64,000 nt of DNA from Aradus depressus (Eukaryota > Arthropoda > Insecta > Hemiptera > Aradidae), in assembly GCA_963662175.1 (NCBI GenBank), contig OY759217.1:45112108-45176107 (forward strand), given 5' to 3'. Both the position numbers and the translations under genes were made by a program. The notes beneath the pieces are model-generated. The model searched no databases. It was given only the letters and a program-made list of their open reading frames with translations, and was not told where the DNA came from. Of this stretch, positions 42,669 through 54,066 are shown piece after piece (within the stretch, counting starts at the first letter, position 1; every line of letters begins with the position of its first letter).

Positions 42669-42947
42669 ATGCTAAACCAATTGTCAACTTCCCACCTCAA
42701 CGAATTGTTCTGGAGAATGATCATTTTCCATGTTAAAATAGAAAAAAACTATTTGCGTGTAAGTATGGATCAATACAGACTTAATGCACTTGCATTATTG
42801 TCCATCGAAGTACAGTTGCAAGAAATTGATTATGATATCATTGATGTTTTCGCACGAGCCAAAGCAAGAGGAAAAAAGTCAGGGCTCTGGGCATATATGA
42901 AATTTGTTGTAGCAGGTGAAGCTACTTTTTTTCCCCCGCCACTATAA
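42669..42947 (+). pseudogene. hAT transposase C-terminal fragment
   Basis: KNYLRVSMDQYRLNALALLS, then IEVQLQEIDYDIIDVFARAK, then ARGKK. This is the C-terminal dimerisation segment of ZMYM1-like hAT transposases (KNxLRSTMxQxRLxxLALLSIE, then DYDxIIDxFAxxKARK). Blocks upstream of SMDQYRL are degraded, and the catalytic core is absent. It is from a different hAT family than the 1335-1974 element, judging by sequence. I could not find element ends or an 8-bp duplication around it. Confidence 0.85.
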
Positions 42948-42949
42948 AA

Positions 42950-43949
42950 TGATCCAACCAAATGTTTGCTTATTCATCAAGGAAGAAAGAAGACCCATGT
43001 ACCTCCCCAACACGGTATTATAGCCTGAATATATGAGGGGAAGAGTGAGAGTAAATCCAAGGGAGGGAAGGTATTAGGAGATTAATAATGGTGAGGGGAG
43101 GTAGACAAGACGGACTGAGGGGAGGTTTGGGAGGTTTGAGGGTCAAACAGGGGGTGAGCGGGGGCAAAAACTTCATCCTTTCTGACAGTTACATGAATAA
43201 ATGAGAGAAGACGGGGCCTCTTGGGAAATCACAAACCACCAATTATACACAGGTTCCTTCTTTTGATCCTCCGTCTGGCTTCCTGGCTCAGGACACTTAT
43301 AGTTAGCCCAGAGCCCAGACAACAGTTTATTGTTCCAATTTACTATCAACCCCAATCAAGTTCGATGAAAATTGAAAATCGTTTGATGAAAAGACGAGAA
43401 GAAAGAAAGACGATGAATCACCACAAGCACGAATTATTATAATAAATTACCGTTATCCCTCTGAATTCAATTTACCGATTTGTCTGACAATCAATCAGTC
43501 TACAATATATTTATATGACCTGTGATGTATTAAAAAAAATACACACATTTAAATTATTAATTAAAAAAAAATTAATTATATTAATTTTATAAAATAAAAC
43601 GGTTGGACGAAGTGCATGAATTAATAACCAAGACTGAAATATTATAATAGTAACAGGTTGAGTAACAGTCTGAGTCTCCAATGACGTCATTAAAGTCTGT
43701 GCGCAAGAACGCAAGAGTTCCTTTGCGCATCACTAAGGACGTATTTCCCAATTTAACGTGTATATTTTTTTATCCTTAACGAAACTGAGCCTCTGCGCTA
43801 GGGGGGTAATTCCCCCTCTTGTATCCGCCACTGATACAACTTCTTGAGTCCAGGCAAAACCATTAATGCAGTGAATCGACCGAAATGTGTATCTAAAAGA
43901 GCATTGAATTCTTGGATCTCTAGGTGTAGACATTAGTCCTCCCAATATA
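42950..43949. other. Unassigned, purine-rich 43030-43170
   Basis: No supported gene. The block at 43218-43330 (AAATCACAAACCACCAATTA) recurs at 44760-44800, so it belongs to another low-copy repeat. Confidence 0.4.
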
Positions 43950-44080
43950 TCTTTAACAGGAATATCATGTCGAACACGATAACTCCCGACAAAATGAATA
44001 TATCAACATAAAATTGTATCTATGTATCTAGAACTTCAAAAAGGGCGATACATATTGGTTTGTGATTGATTTGATTCTCT
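43950..44080 (+). repeat. REP-P fragment
   Basis: GAACACGATAACTCCCGACA followed by AAATGAATATATCAACATAA. Confidence 0.65.
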
Positions 44081-44319
44081 GCATTGATGGACTCAAGAAG
44101 TTGTACTGTATGATTCCGCCCATCACCATAACTTTCTGTGGATGCATCTTTAGTTTCCAGGAAATACAATGCTTAATTTTGTTTCATCCACTACACAGAA
44201 CATAGTCGGATGTCGTACAGAATCGTTGAAATTTCTGCTTTTTCAACAGTCTAAATTCACCAAAAATAAATCTTTAATTAAAAAGAATTGTGCAGGTAGA
44301 AAGAGTGAAATTTGAAAAA
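44081..44319. other. Unassigned
   Basis: No supported feature. Confidence 0.3.
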
Positions 44320-44590
44320 TTCATACAACGGAAGTTATTCTAGTTTTTGTGTTAATTCTCGACCCTAATCCCCCTCCCCTTTGGCCGTTTTGAATGAAAA
44401 TCAACAGTTGTCGTCCTTAGAAGGTTCTGGATACACATATGAAATTTCGTGTCGATACATTCATTTAATCTGAGTTATTGTGTTCACATACTCACAGACA
44501 GAATTTTTTTTTTTCATTTTGAATCATAAATCAGGAAGTGGTGAAACATGAAATGCTGCTAAAGACTCAGCATCTACGGAAGTAACAATA
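44320..44590 (-). repeat. REP-P copy, partial
   Basis: CGGAAGTTATTCTAGTTTTT, then GTCGATACATTCATTTAATC, then the A/T-rich block near 44505-44520. Confidence 0.75.
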
Positions 44591-45254
44591 GACCGAAAAG
44601 ATTAACAAGCATAAAATTTGGATTCATTTCCGGACTATTTGATAACATTTTTTTAAATTTATCGATAAGGAACACTGAAGAGCTTTTAACACTCCTTCAT
44701 TTCGTAGTCAGATAAGCCCCCTTCCAAGTCCCAAAAAGGACGGAGGAAAAGCCCTGGGGAAATCACAAACCACCAATTACATGAAGCTATCCTTCTTTCC
44801 CAGACGACGTAACACAACACCACTCTAGCTCCGCAGGACCCTTCCACTTCTCAAGGACAGGTTTAGTTAAGTCGATTGGATAAAGTACGGGGAAAAATAC
44901 ATAAAATAAAGTTAATTTTGGGGAAATAACGGCCGCCAGAGCGCATCATTGTCCCAACAACTCATTACATTAATATATACATATATACTATCCACTATAG
45001 TAGAAATTCAAAAGTACTCCGATCATAGAAGCAGGATTATGAAGTCCCATCCCTGTTTCTTTGGACTCCAAAAATAGCTTGCCTTCTAAGGTAAAAAAGT
45101 ATAAACCTTACAAAACCTTGATTCGTCTAATGTTTTCTAACGGTTCTCAAAGTCTTTGTCGTAAGAAACGAATATAGTAAGGTTTGTGATAAGCTAAGAT
45201 AGACTCTTAGTAAGGATGAAAGACCATGAAGTCCCAAAGAAGTAAATATTATAA
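44591..45254. other. Unassigned
   Basis: Apart from the low-copy block at 44760, no supported feature. Confidence 0.35.
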
Positions 45255-45368
45255 GAAAAGAAATCCACACTGGTAGGTCGGTGCTGCGCAACTGGAGGGC
45301 GGCTGCACAGGACCGAGACTCCTGGCGGTAGCTGATCCAGAAGGCCTTGACTCCACAAGAGATGACTT
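45255..45368 (+). pseudogene. RTE-like reverse transcriptase C-terminal scrap
   Basis: On the plus strand one frame reads RSVLRNWRAAAQDRDSWR, stop, LIQKALTPQEMTS. The W-xAAxDRxxWRxL motif is the usual C-terminus of RTE-type endonuclease-reverse transcriptases. The block is GC-rich against its neighbours. Its minus strand also has a long open frame with a hydrophobic stretch, which I attribute to chance. Confidence 0.5.
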
Positions 45369-45509
45369 CCATCGAAATTTTATGATCTACAAAATTGGAT
45401 CTTGATTTTTCTCCGTATCCTGAAAGAGGACGTTATCTATGTAACTTATTGCAGTAATGACCTTTTTAGTCCAGTTCATTTTCGCAGTGGTTTTCCCATT
45501 TGGTGAGTT

Positions 45510-45690
45510 TCCCTTTTGATCAATCTCGCAATAATCAATAGACGTCCTTATTGTCTCCCAGATTCACATATAAAACTTTTTGTCCATATATACATTTTAT
45601 CGGGAATTATCGTGACGAATCAGACACAGGGACCCATAAAATTTTCTTTTTGTCAAGTTTAGCTTCAGAGAGTCGGAAAACTTAAAATTA
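45510..45690 (-). repeat. REP-P fragment
   Basis: CAATAGACGTCCTTATTGTC, then CATATATACATTTTATCGGG, then AAAATTTTCTTTTTG-type block. Confidence 0.65.
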
Positions 45691-45874
45691 CTAACGTGTA
45701 TTTAATGCAAAGGCTTTAGTAACATAGGTTCAAGGGATTAACCTTCTGTCAATTTACAAGCGCAATTTTAGCGCCCTCATTCGAATTAAAACTTTGCAAT
45801 TTGAATTCCCCCCTCCCAAAGTAGATCTCTAGATAATTAGCTATAGATTATTATATTGATGTAAGGTAACTTAC

Positions 45875-46063
45875 ATGTGACGTCGAGGCGAACATCGATG
45901 CTCATGGCTTTGGTGGCGTAGGTTTCATGAAGGGCGACACACCGGAGTGGCTTGCCATGTTGAACCTTGTCAAGGTGGATCTCCAGCATCGAGCTGGCCA
46001 CCCAGGTACGAGGGTTGTCCATCTCAGGACTGTTGCTCTGGTTCCCAACCAGTTCCAGGTCAC
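45875..46063 (-). CDS. Ig-domain cell-adhesion receptor, downstream exon
   Basis: This exon encodes the second half of an Ig-like C2 domain. The minus strand reads TATTTAG|GTGACC at the acceptor and ACAT|GTAAGT at the donor, giving 189 bp with phase 1 at both ends. The product begins DLELVGNQSNSPEMDNPRTW, continues SSMLEIHLDKVQHGK and then PLRCVALHETYATK, where the Cys is the second of the Ig disulfide, and ends in the G-strand-like SIDVRLDV. The motifs, and an Ig domain split by a phase-1 intron, fit the irregular-chiasm/nephrin/syg-2-like family. The exact orthologue is not certain. The reading frame joins perfectly to the exon at 53923-54066. Confidence 0.85.
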
Positions 46064-46156
46064 CTAAATACATCAAAACCATTAGAACGTAAAATCAAGG
46101 ATTAACATATCATAGGACCCATAGCATAAAGTATCATGCAGGTTGGTTAAGGATAC

Positions 46157-46640
46157 ATTTTTTTTATTTTATTTTTTAATTCTACAATCAGAAAGAAATG
46201 AATATGTAAAAAATAAATGGTGGTAAATGAATTTTAAACAAAGTAAATAAAATAAATGAGCTAAAAGAAATGAAATTAAAAAAATATATATAAGAAACTC
46301 GACGAGGACAGCATCAGTATTACCATGCCATCTACCACCACTCTCCAACCAGTAGAGACATAATAAAGGGAAAAAAAACTAATGGAGAGAGGGCGAGGTC
46401 ACAGTAGACCAGTGCTGTCCCTCCCACCACTCTGCCCAACCATCCACTGTACAGCAATGGAGGAAGACCAGGAGGCGGGGCGTCGAGAGGACTGAGATAC
46501 CTGAGGGGAGCACTCCCTTATTAAAATGGCTTGAGAAAAAAAATAAAATGATAAAATGAGTAGGTAAATTATAAAAATAAAATGAATAAATTAAAAAATA
46601 AAATTATAAAATTAATAAATTCAAAAAATTAAGAACACCC
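46157..46640 (-). mobile_element. Jockey-family 3' UTR copy, 5'-truncated
   Basis: On the minus strand AAGGGAGTGCTCCCCTCAGG, then GCCCCGCCTCCTGGTCTTCC, then GACAGCACTGGTCTACTGTG match the GC-rich 3' UTR block at 39528-39740 in order, with divergence and small indels. A/T-rich sequence lies on both sides. No coding sequence is included. It lies in the intron between the two Ig exons, in the same orientation as that gene. Confidence 0.85.
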
Positions 46641-46905
46641 ATAATTACACAAAGGGGAAATTATGCAATGTCCTTTTATAGAAAAAATGTATTTTGGCAA
46701 ATTTTCAATCTTTTTTCAATCAATTTATTTTTGGTAATAAAACCTCAAAAAAATCAGTTTTCGTGCCTTTTTTTTGCCATAAAAGAAGGATTTTTGCCCA
46801 ATATAATATTTTTTCATGGTCTAAGGTTTAATGTAATATCTAATATCTACTTAGGAAATCCTATATTGTGGGATCTGACCACATTACTCTAATATATTGT
46901 TTTAG
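46641..46905. other. Unassigned
   Basis: AT-rich. An open frame at 46668-46892 is low-complexity and not called. Confidence 0.3.
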
Positions 46906-46907
46906 GT

Positions 46908-47144
46908 GTTTTATCTGAGAGGTGAAAAAACCTTGAGCTCGCCGTCCTTCGGATGGGACGATGAGCCGGATGGCCGGAGCCTGTACGATGTCAGGCACTC
47001 GTTAAAGACCCCTACCCTAGGTGAACAAAACTTTAGAGTAGACAAAATTTAGGACTCCCACAGTAGAGTCAGGCTCATGCCCAATAGAGCTACAAAAGAG
47101 CGCTCTGATATTAGGCGATATAAATTAAAAGCCCACGAGTCACA
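46908..47144 (+). repeat. SINE-1, head-less copy
   Basis: GTTTTATCTGAGAGGTGAAA, then GCCGTCCTTCGGATGGGACG, then AAAGAGCGCTCTGATATTAG. Tail shortened. Confidence 0.85.
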
Positions 47145-47444
47145 ATAACTAATTATATATTTTTTTCTAAATATTATTTTTGAACACATCTGTTTATTCC
47201 CTCGAAAATACCGCACCAACATCTGAACCCTACACGAACGGTTATCCTCTCCCTTCTCGTCAACCCCATTGTTAATATATACACAGGGTAAGTTATATAA
47301 TTCAATATCACCGGAATTTTATGTTTTGAAATGAAAGATATGATAATTAGTAAAAATATCATATGTGGGGAAAACATGTAAGGTAATGTTGATGTGGTTT
47401 TAGTACTGAAGCGAAAGGAAGAGAGTCGTAGTGAGTATTGCCAC
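47145..47444. other. Unassigned
   Basis: No supported feature. Confidence 0.3.
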
Positions 47445-47578
47445 CTATACTTCCCCAGCTTTACGAAGTATAGAGAAAGTTATATAATTGATCAGAAAAT
47501 CGAAGTTGAGTTTTCATCGGAATTTTATAATTGAAGAAAAAAAATTATGTCTCCTCTTTGTCAACATGATAACTACTA
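47445..47578 (+). repeat. REP-P left-end fragment
   Basis: ACTTCCCCAGCTTTACGAAG, then the TATATAATTGATCAGAAAAT block, ending at TCAACATGATAACTACT where the next repeat begins. Confidence 0.75.
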
Positions 47579-47579
47579 T

Positions 47580-47770
47580 TTTTGACCAGAACCAGTTTTC
47601 AACGCAATAGCCAGTTGTCCTTTAACCGCTACGCTGTGTGGGTAAGATGTAGCACTGATGATGTCGCTGTTGCGTAGAAAACTGTTTCTGGTTAAAAATA
47701 AAACAGTGGAAAGACAACGTCTTTTTATTTTCATGAGAAATCTCGTCCCACAACATCTTACTATCACATA
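47580..47770 (+). repeat. Dispersed repeat with CTGATGATG hairpin
   Basis: GTTGTCCTTTAACCGCTACG, then GCACTGATGATGTCGC, TGTT, GCGTAGAAAACTG, then AAATAAAACAGTGGAAAG and GAGAAATCTCGTCCCACAAC. The copy at 54884-55042 is colinear over about 160 bp. Both begin inside a REP-P block. Confidence 0.75.
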
Positions 47771-49104
47771 TGGACTCCTTAAATCGTAAGAGGTGCATTT
47801 TTGATTGAAATAGGATAGACATTTCCACTGGATGAGCGCGCATAAGCTGATTTCTTAAAGAAATCCGGTAAAATGAAACTCTGGAAGGGAAGTAGACAGA
47901 CGGTGTCTCAAGTCATCCCCTCCGCACCCACCCCTTCAAGAGTTGGTCAATAAATCATCGTTTGAATATTGAAAAGTTTTTATCTTTCACCCTTGGCAGA
48001 TAAGTGAAATATCACATTTATACTCCCCTCTATATTTATTTAAATCCATTATTTACAGACACTTGGATATCTCAATTGATTCTTAGAAAATTCAACTCAA
48101 CTTCTTATATATACTTATCTTATTCAATGGCTGCGATTACCTTTATTATAGGAAGAGATAGAATTTCATCTACAGTTATCTCTGCTTAGCTGCCTCCTTA
48201 TAAAAGACGTCTATAAGAGAAGTCAGGCTAAATTCAAAATTACTTCATGGCTCCCTGGTAATCAGATTACTAATAAACCGTCACCGATAATAATATTTGC
48301 TTCCTAACTATAACATGATAATAGGATACGTCATTAGAATGTATACATTAAGACAGCATATAAATTAGGCACATAAACAGCTATTAACTGTTAGAGTCTG
48401 ACATACATTTGATTAGTATAACAAAACTAGTCAAAAAAATATGTATTTCAGTTTTCTTTACAACTGTTACTTGTAAATATATATTGTGTTGTAAAAATTG
48501 CACACATTGAAATTATTAAAATATTCTAGAATTAATTATTATTTTTTAAAGAAAAGAATCGCTGAAGTGTAGATTTTTCTTATGAAAACAGCTAAAATGT
48601 AAAGGTTTTCATAAAAACAGCTGTCATAACAATTAGTGAATATAAATATACAAAGATGGAAAATAAAAGGAGAACAACCAACGATCGAAACAAATGCCGG
48701 CGATCAGCTGTTTTATATAGACAAGGACAGTTGAAGGAGAATGGTGTTAAGGTTAAGAGAATTCGAGTGAGAGAGATGAAGCAAGACGCATCATGTAGTG
48801 ATAAAACAGTCAAGTGAGAGAAGTGTTAGTTAGGGTTAACACAGTTGAAGTACGGAGATGCCAAAAATGACTGATATAGTTTTAGGAATTAGGTAGTTAT
48901 TAGTAACATTTTTCTAAATAATCGATTTCTTTAATTTTCAAAGTTGTTCTTTTTTTATTAAATGTAGGTTCAGTTTAAATAAATCCAATTTTTGTTCTCG
49001 ATTTTATGCTATACATTTTCCCTGATAACCAAATAAGAAAATATCCTTGGATAAGATTGAACATTTTTACAAATTTAGAAAAATTTAATGGCATCTCAAA
49101 TGAA
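47771..49104. other. Unassigned
   Basis: AT-rich intronic sequence of the Ig gene. No supported gene or shared repeat. Confidence 0.35.
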
Positions 49105-49185
49105 ATAATTATTAATCCGTTGAAACCTCGATCTCGGATTATCGCATGATTTTAATACTTCCTTATTCTATGGTACGGGTTAGTC
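49105..49185 (-). repeat. REP-A end fragment
   Basis: GTTGAAACCTCGATCTCGGA followed by ACTTCCTTATTCTATGG. Confidence 0.6.
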
Positions 49186-49224
49186 ACCATTCTGGACCTT
49201 GAGGTGGGCGGTTCTCATAGCCTT

Positions 49225-49575
49225 AGGCATGAAACCCTCACACTAAATTTTGTACCGATACATTCATCACCCCCCCCCCCCCCCCCCCCCCATCCACCTC
49301 CTCACTTTCTCCGATTTGACTGAAAATCAATAAATGACATCCTTGCTTAAACTTCATCCCATTTGCTTAAAGCTTCAATACTAAAATCCCACCAACGTTA
49401 TTGTCATTTTTTCCCCACATATGGTATTTATTGAACTTCAAATATAATTCCAACAGTTTTTCTAACACTTTTTATTCGTTATTCAGGTTAACAAAAGAAA
49501 GTTTTACAGAGAGAAAAATTGTGATGACCGATTACATAACTTCCCCTATGCTTTGTGTAGCTGAGAAAGTAAAGG
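49225..49575 (-). repeat. REP-P copy with poly(C) run
   Basis: TACCGATACATTCATC, then a run of about 22 C at 49270-49291, then CGATTTGACTGAAAATCAAT, and the hairpin end CTTCCCCTATGCTTTGTGTA. Confidence 0.75.
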
Positions 49576-49925
49576 ATAATAAAAGGGATCCAAGAGGCCA
49601 CAAACAGCTAAGAACGTGACATGTCAACAGAGGAGTAAAGGACAGAGTAACATGGAGGAGAAAACACTATGTTCCAAACCAATTTTTTAGTTCCAATGGA
49701 AAGTGTTAAATTTTTTCCAACTCTAAGTTATTTTTGTTAACATGAGAAATTGAATTCTCTTTGCTCCTTTGTTTTGGACGATAAAAAAAAAATATTTTTT
49801 TTTGTGGGATTAGCATCCCATCCAATTGTGATGAATACCTCCACCAAGGCCGCTTCGACCTTCATTAGGATGAAACCCTGGATGGTCCTTGAATTTATTT
49901 ATATTTCGTCTTTTTATTTACTACA
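49576..49925. other. Unassigned
   Basis: No supported feature. Confidence 0.3.
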
Positions 49926-49929
49926 TACT

Positions 49930-50005
49930 ACTATAATTGTGCGAAAACCCGAGATCGATTTTCACGTTTCAAGCTCCCCTGAATACGTCTGGACGTTATG
50001 AACTT
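49930..50005 (+). repeat. REP-A start fragment
   Basis: TTGTGCGAAAACCCGAGATC, then TTTCACGTTTCAAG and GAATACGTCTGGACG. Confidence 0.65.
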
Positions 50006-51230
50006 TGTGTGTAACTCAAAAACAAATGCAACTTTTGAATTATTTATTAAAAAATATTTAAAGTTGCCCAGAAACAGACCAAATTTCTTCTTATATTTAG
50101 AATCTGGTTTAATGCCTTTTTTCTTGTTTACATTATAATTACATTTACATTTTATAAAGGTATCTTTAAATCACCCATCTTATAGATATATGTCATCGAT
50201 AAAATGGTATTTTGGTATAACGAAGTGCAATCTATTTGTAATAACTGTAATATTAATATAACTGAGTTTTTGAATGACACAATAAACTGATATTATAAAT
50301 AAAGTAAAAAATTAATTTATTAATGAATATAAATTAAAATCAATAAATAGTACCAATCATACTTTATATAAACAATTATTAACTGATAAAAAAGTTATTT
50401 TCTCGGAGATGGATGCGAATTCTATAAGCTAGCTGCTGAAGGTACGAGGTGAACTTGTTTATCTAAATAAGTATTCCTACACTAAAAAAACCAAACTTTG
50501 CTCATGTGCAATAACAAGCAAGATGAAGATGTGTTTCACTTTATTGCAGTATGCCCCATCTTAAAAGAATTTAATATATTTTAATAAAACAGAATTAGGC
50601 CATAATCAGTTTATTGAATATCTAAATGGAGGAAATCTGTAAAAGTGTAGTTGGTATAAGGAAGTCCTGTAACGTCCTGACATTTTGAAGAATTATAAAA
50701 CATATTTTTCATAACTTAAATTCTAATTCATGTGGGTCCGACTGCCGGATGTAACTGTCCATTCTATATATCTAATTCATTAGGTAACTTGTATACACTT
50801 TTATGACGTATCCTATTACCATGTTATGGTTTAATTATTAATATTATTATTATAGCCACTGTTGCTTTCATCAGAGAAATCCCAAGAGGTGCGCTCCACA
50901 GAGTGGTTCTGACAGGCTGGGAACTCTTTAAACCAGGAGGTTCTCTAGAATTGTTAGGGACGAATCGTGTTTCCATCCAGCCCTTTTGACATCAAAGACT
51001 TCTTTGATTTTACACTGAGGTTAAGTCGAGTTGATGACCACTTGACTAACACAAGCTAACTTCACCTTTAGCAAGAGAAGACGCAAACCGCAGAGTTCAG
51101 AACATTCAGATCAAATTCAAAACGTTGGAGAATAAAGGTGAGATGAATTTTAAATAAATTAGAGGTTGGTTATGGTTACTAACATTACCTGCATTGCACA
51201 CGATGGGGATACAATAGTTTACCAAAACAT
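50006..51230. other. Unassigned
   Basis: AT-rich intronic sequence. A MITE-like TTGGTATAAGGAAGTCCTGT occurs near 50651. Confidence 0.35.
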
Positions 51231-51232
51231 TA

Positions 51233-52471
51233 GGGTGGTCCTTAAATATGCCATTTCGCGATTTTGAAACGTGCGCACCCTAGAAAATTTCTTCAACCCG
51301 AAACAAAATTTTCGGCGTTAAAAAAATTAAAAATACCATTAAAAAACCCGTGCCCCACAAGGGTTGAAATTTTAATGGAATTTCACGTAGGATTCAACGA
51401 CTATTGCTTTCGCGCATGCTTAGCTCCATAGGTTTTCATTGGTATTCTTAAAACTTATTGTATTTAGAGGTTTTCGAGGTCGCTGAATAAGATGCCGTTG
51501 TCAAAAGTCGATTTTGACAGTTGACAGGTGTCAAAACGCTGTCAACAAGGCTCCAATTTTCAAAAAAGCCGTATAAGAACGCTTTTTATATGTTTTCTCG
51601 GTCACTGAGATCAAATTTCGGGTCGAAATTCAATTTCAACACATCCCAGTTTTAAAAAGAGTTGTAAGAGAAATTTTGAAATCATTTCATTAAATTCTGC
51701 CTTGGGGTAGTTTTTAAAGGCACATAATGCAAATATCACATAGAATTTTAATTTAAAGAAATAATATTTATTACAACAAATCATGTTGAAACATTATCCC
51801 TTTGTTCGAATAAGAACGATCGAACAAAAAAAAAAGTTAGTATTAATTTAAAACTTTATTTTTCACATAAACAACCATAAAATTCTAGACTCAGAATAAA
51901 TCTTAGTTTACATTTTTTTTGATCGGAATTTAAATTAAGAATGTTTTTATTGAGTGTACAAATTTAAATTAATTTTTTGTTAAAGTATATTAATATTATA
52001 AACTTAAAGTACCTATATAATTAGTTATTGATTAAAAAAGTTTATCACAATTTGCTAAATAAAGTTTTGTTGAGATCAACGTTGATTTCGACTCAAAATT
52101 TGAGCTCAGTGACCGCAAAAACATATAAAAAGCTCTCTTATACGGCTTTTTTGAAAATTGGAGCCTTGTTGACAGCTGTCAACTGTTAAAATCGACTTTT
52201 TGACAACGGCATCTTATTCAGCGACCTCGAAAACCTCTAAATACCATAAGTTTTAAGAATACCAATAAAAACCTATGGAGCTAAGCATGCGCGAAAGCAA
52301 TAGTCGTTGAATCCTATGTTAAATTCCATTAAAATTTCAACCCTTGTGGGGCACGGGTTTTTTAATGGTATTTTTAATTTTTTTAGCGCCAAACATTTTG
52401 TTTCGGGTTAAAGAAATTTTCTAGGGTGCGCACGTTTCAAAATTGCGAAATGGCATATTTAAGGACCACCC
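51233..52471. mobile_element. Foldback element, 1.24 kb, ~400-bp inverted arms
   Basis: The left end GGGTGGTCCTTAAATATGCC and the right end are exact inverses, and pairing continues through CTGAATAAGATGCCGTTGTC and GGCTCCAATTTTCAAAAAAG at about 95% for roughly 400 bp. TA flanks both sides (51231-51232, 52472-52473), consistent with a TA target duplication. The centre (about 51660-52070) is AT-rich and codes for nothing recognisable. It could be a Tc1/mariner-type MITE with unusually long arms, but the GGGTGG end does not match ends I know. Confidence 0.92.
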
Positions 52472-52539
52472 TACAAAACATATTTGTTGAAATTGTAAAA
52501 GTCGGTAGTTACTCTCCAAAGTCGTTGTCGCAAAAGTCA

Positions 52540-52915
52540 GCTAGACTAGTATGTGGTATCGTATACATTTGCTAGATTATCTGGAATGTGCTATCGTATA
52601 TGTGTTATGTGTTATCGTATGGATTAACTAGATTATGTGGTATGTGCTATCACGTAGATTATCTAGATTATATGGTATGTGCTATCGAATAGATTAACAA
52701 GACTATATGATATCGTATAGATTAGCTAGATTAGCTAGACTATGTGGTATGTGATATCGTATAGATTAGCTAGATTAACTAGACTATGTGGTATGTGCTA
52801 TCGTATAGATTAGCTAGATTATCTGGAATGATGTGGTATGTGCTATCAGCTAGACTATATGGTATGTGCTATCATATAGATTAGCTAGACTATGTAATAT
52901 GTGCTATCCCAGTGG
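52540..52915. repeat. Degenerate tandem repeat, ~35-40 bp
   Basis: Irregular copies of TATGTGGTATGTGCTATCGT plus ATAGATTAGCTAGA, with unit boundaries blurred by deletions. Confidence 0.85.
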
Positions 52916-53264
52916 AACATCTCCTCAGCAGTCCAGACTGGCTAGTCACGATACTACATTGATTGGATTTCAAACTTGATAAGATATCTAATTGCCAACA
53001 CTCCAGCCACTCTACTGTACAGTGTAAAGGCTGTCCAATTATGCAACACTTGTTTCAAATTGCACATTCAAATCCTGTCATTATAGAGCAAAATATTGAT
53101 ATGGCGTAACCCCCCTGCTATGGCTCCAATTAGCTCCCCCCCTTAACTTATTTATTTTCATGAAATCTTTTCTTTTCTTTAAACAATATTGATACAAGAA
53201 ACGTGCGCTCTAAGGAGAGGGGAGTAAGCGGGGCCTAGTGGTTAGTACCAATTCTATTTGTTTT
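52916..53264. other. Unassigned
   Basis: No supported feature. Confidence 0.3.
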
Positions 53265-53345
53265 TAATTACTTCCCCAGGGTACCCCTTTAGGTATAGGG
53301 GAAGTTATGTAATCAGTCAGAATATGATTCCAAAAATGAAAAAAA
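53265..53345 (+). repeat. REP-P left end joined to an opposed copy
   Basis: ACTTCCCCAGGGTACCCCTT, then GGGGAAGTTATGTAATCAGT and GATTCCAAAAATGAAAAAAA. At the A run it switches to an inverted copy. Confidence 0.8.
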
Positions 53346-53640
53346 AAATCGTCGATGAACCATCGACAATGTACTTCCCCAGAACGAATCAATCAATTAA
53401 TCGTTTGCTCCACCTTCAAAACGAGTCGACAGTTTGTGTTAATATTCATTAGTAGACTTACATAGGGGTTACTAAATCCTCATACTAAATTTTTGTCGAT
53501 AAATTCACTACATCGGCAGTTATTAGTGTTTTTGAATTAAGCCCCCACTTCCCTTCAGCCGATATCGCTGATATTTGACAGGTTACGTCCTCATTGGGTT
53601 TCGACTTTAAATATGAAATTTCATGTAGATATTGTTACAT
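53346..53640 (-). repeat. REP-P copy, opposed
   Basis: TCGTCGATGAACCATCGACA, then TACTTCCCCAGAACGAATCA and CTACATCGGCAGTTATTAGT. It breaks off after the second sub-repeat start. Confidence 0.8.
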
Positions 53641-53699
53641 TATAATATATTTATTAAGTCACAAGTAGACTTGCAATTTGGAAGTATATAGTTATTATT

Positions 53700-53897
53700 T
53701 ATGACTCATGTCCGTGCTTTTAACTTCAAGATCATATCGCCTACTACCAGAGCGATCATAAAGCCCGACTCTATTCTGGAAGTCCTATATTTTGCCTACC
53801 TATGTTTATTCATTTAGGTCTTTAACGAGTACCTGACATCGCACTGGCTCGGGACCAACGCTTAACGTCCCATCCGAAGGACGGCATACTTAAACAG
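53700..53897 (-). repeat. SINE-1 3' part, 25 bp from an Ig exon
   Basis: TGACTCATGTCCGTGCTTTT through CCATCCGAAGGACGGCATAC. The head is missing. Its right edge lies 25 bp from the splice donor at 53923/53922. Confidence 0.85.
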
Positions 53898-53922
53898 TTA
53901 AATTGAATCAAATATATGTTAC

Positions 53923-54066
53923 CTAGGAACCATTTGAGCTTCGCCGGTGGGTTCCCGTACCTGCTGATACACTTAACCATCGTCGTCTCTCCGGATCTTC
54001 CTGTGATATTATTGCCTGGAAGAACCTGCGCTGACTTGTACTCAATCCGAGGTCTTTGTGGAGTCA
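53923..54066 (-). CDS. Ig-domain cell-adhesion receptor, upstream exon
   Basis: This exon encodes the first half of the same Ig-like C2 domain. On the minus strand the acceptor is TTGTTTCAG|TGACTC and the donor TTCCTAG|GTAACA, giving 144 bp in phase 1 at both ends. The product reads TPQRPRIEYKSAQVLPG, then GETTMVKCISRYGNPPAKLK and WFLG. The Cys and the following KWF Trp are the first Cys and core Trp of an Ig fold, and YGNPPAKLKW is the classic C-strand. Joined to the exon at 45875-46063 it gives one complete domain of 111 residues. The protein is extracellular by family knowledge. Neither the signal peptide nor the membrane segment lies in this window as far as I can see. Confidence 0.87.

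Noticed and set aside
45127..45372. Minus-strand open frame with a hydrophobic stretch, near the Ig exon, looking like a membrane-spanning exon
   Set aside because: The plus strand of the same GC-rich block reads as an RTE-type reverse transcriptase C-terminus (W-xAAxDRxxWR), which explains the composition; no splice sites fit the Ig gene frame.
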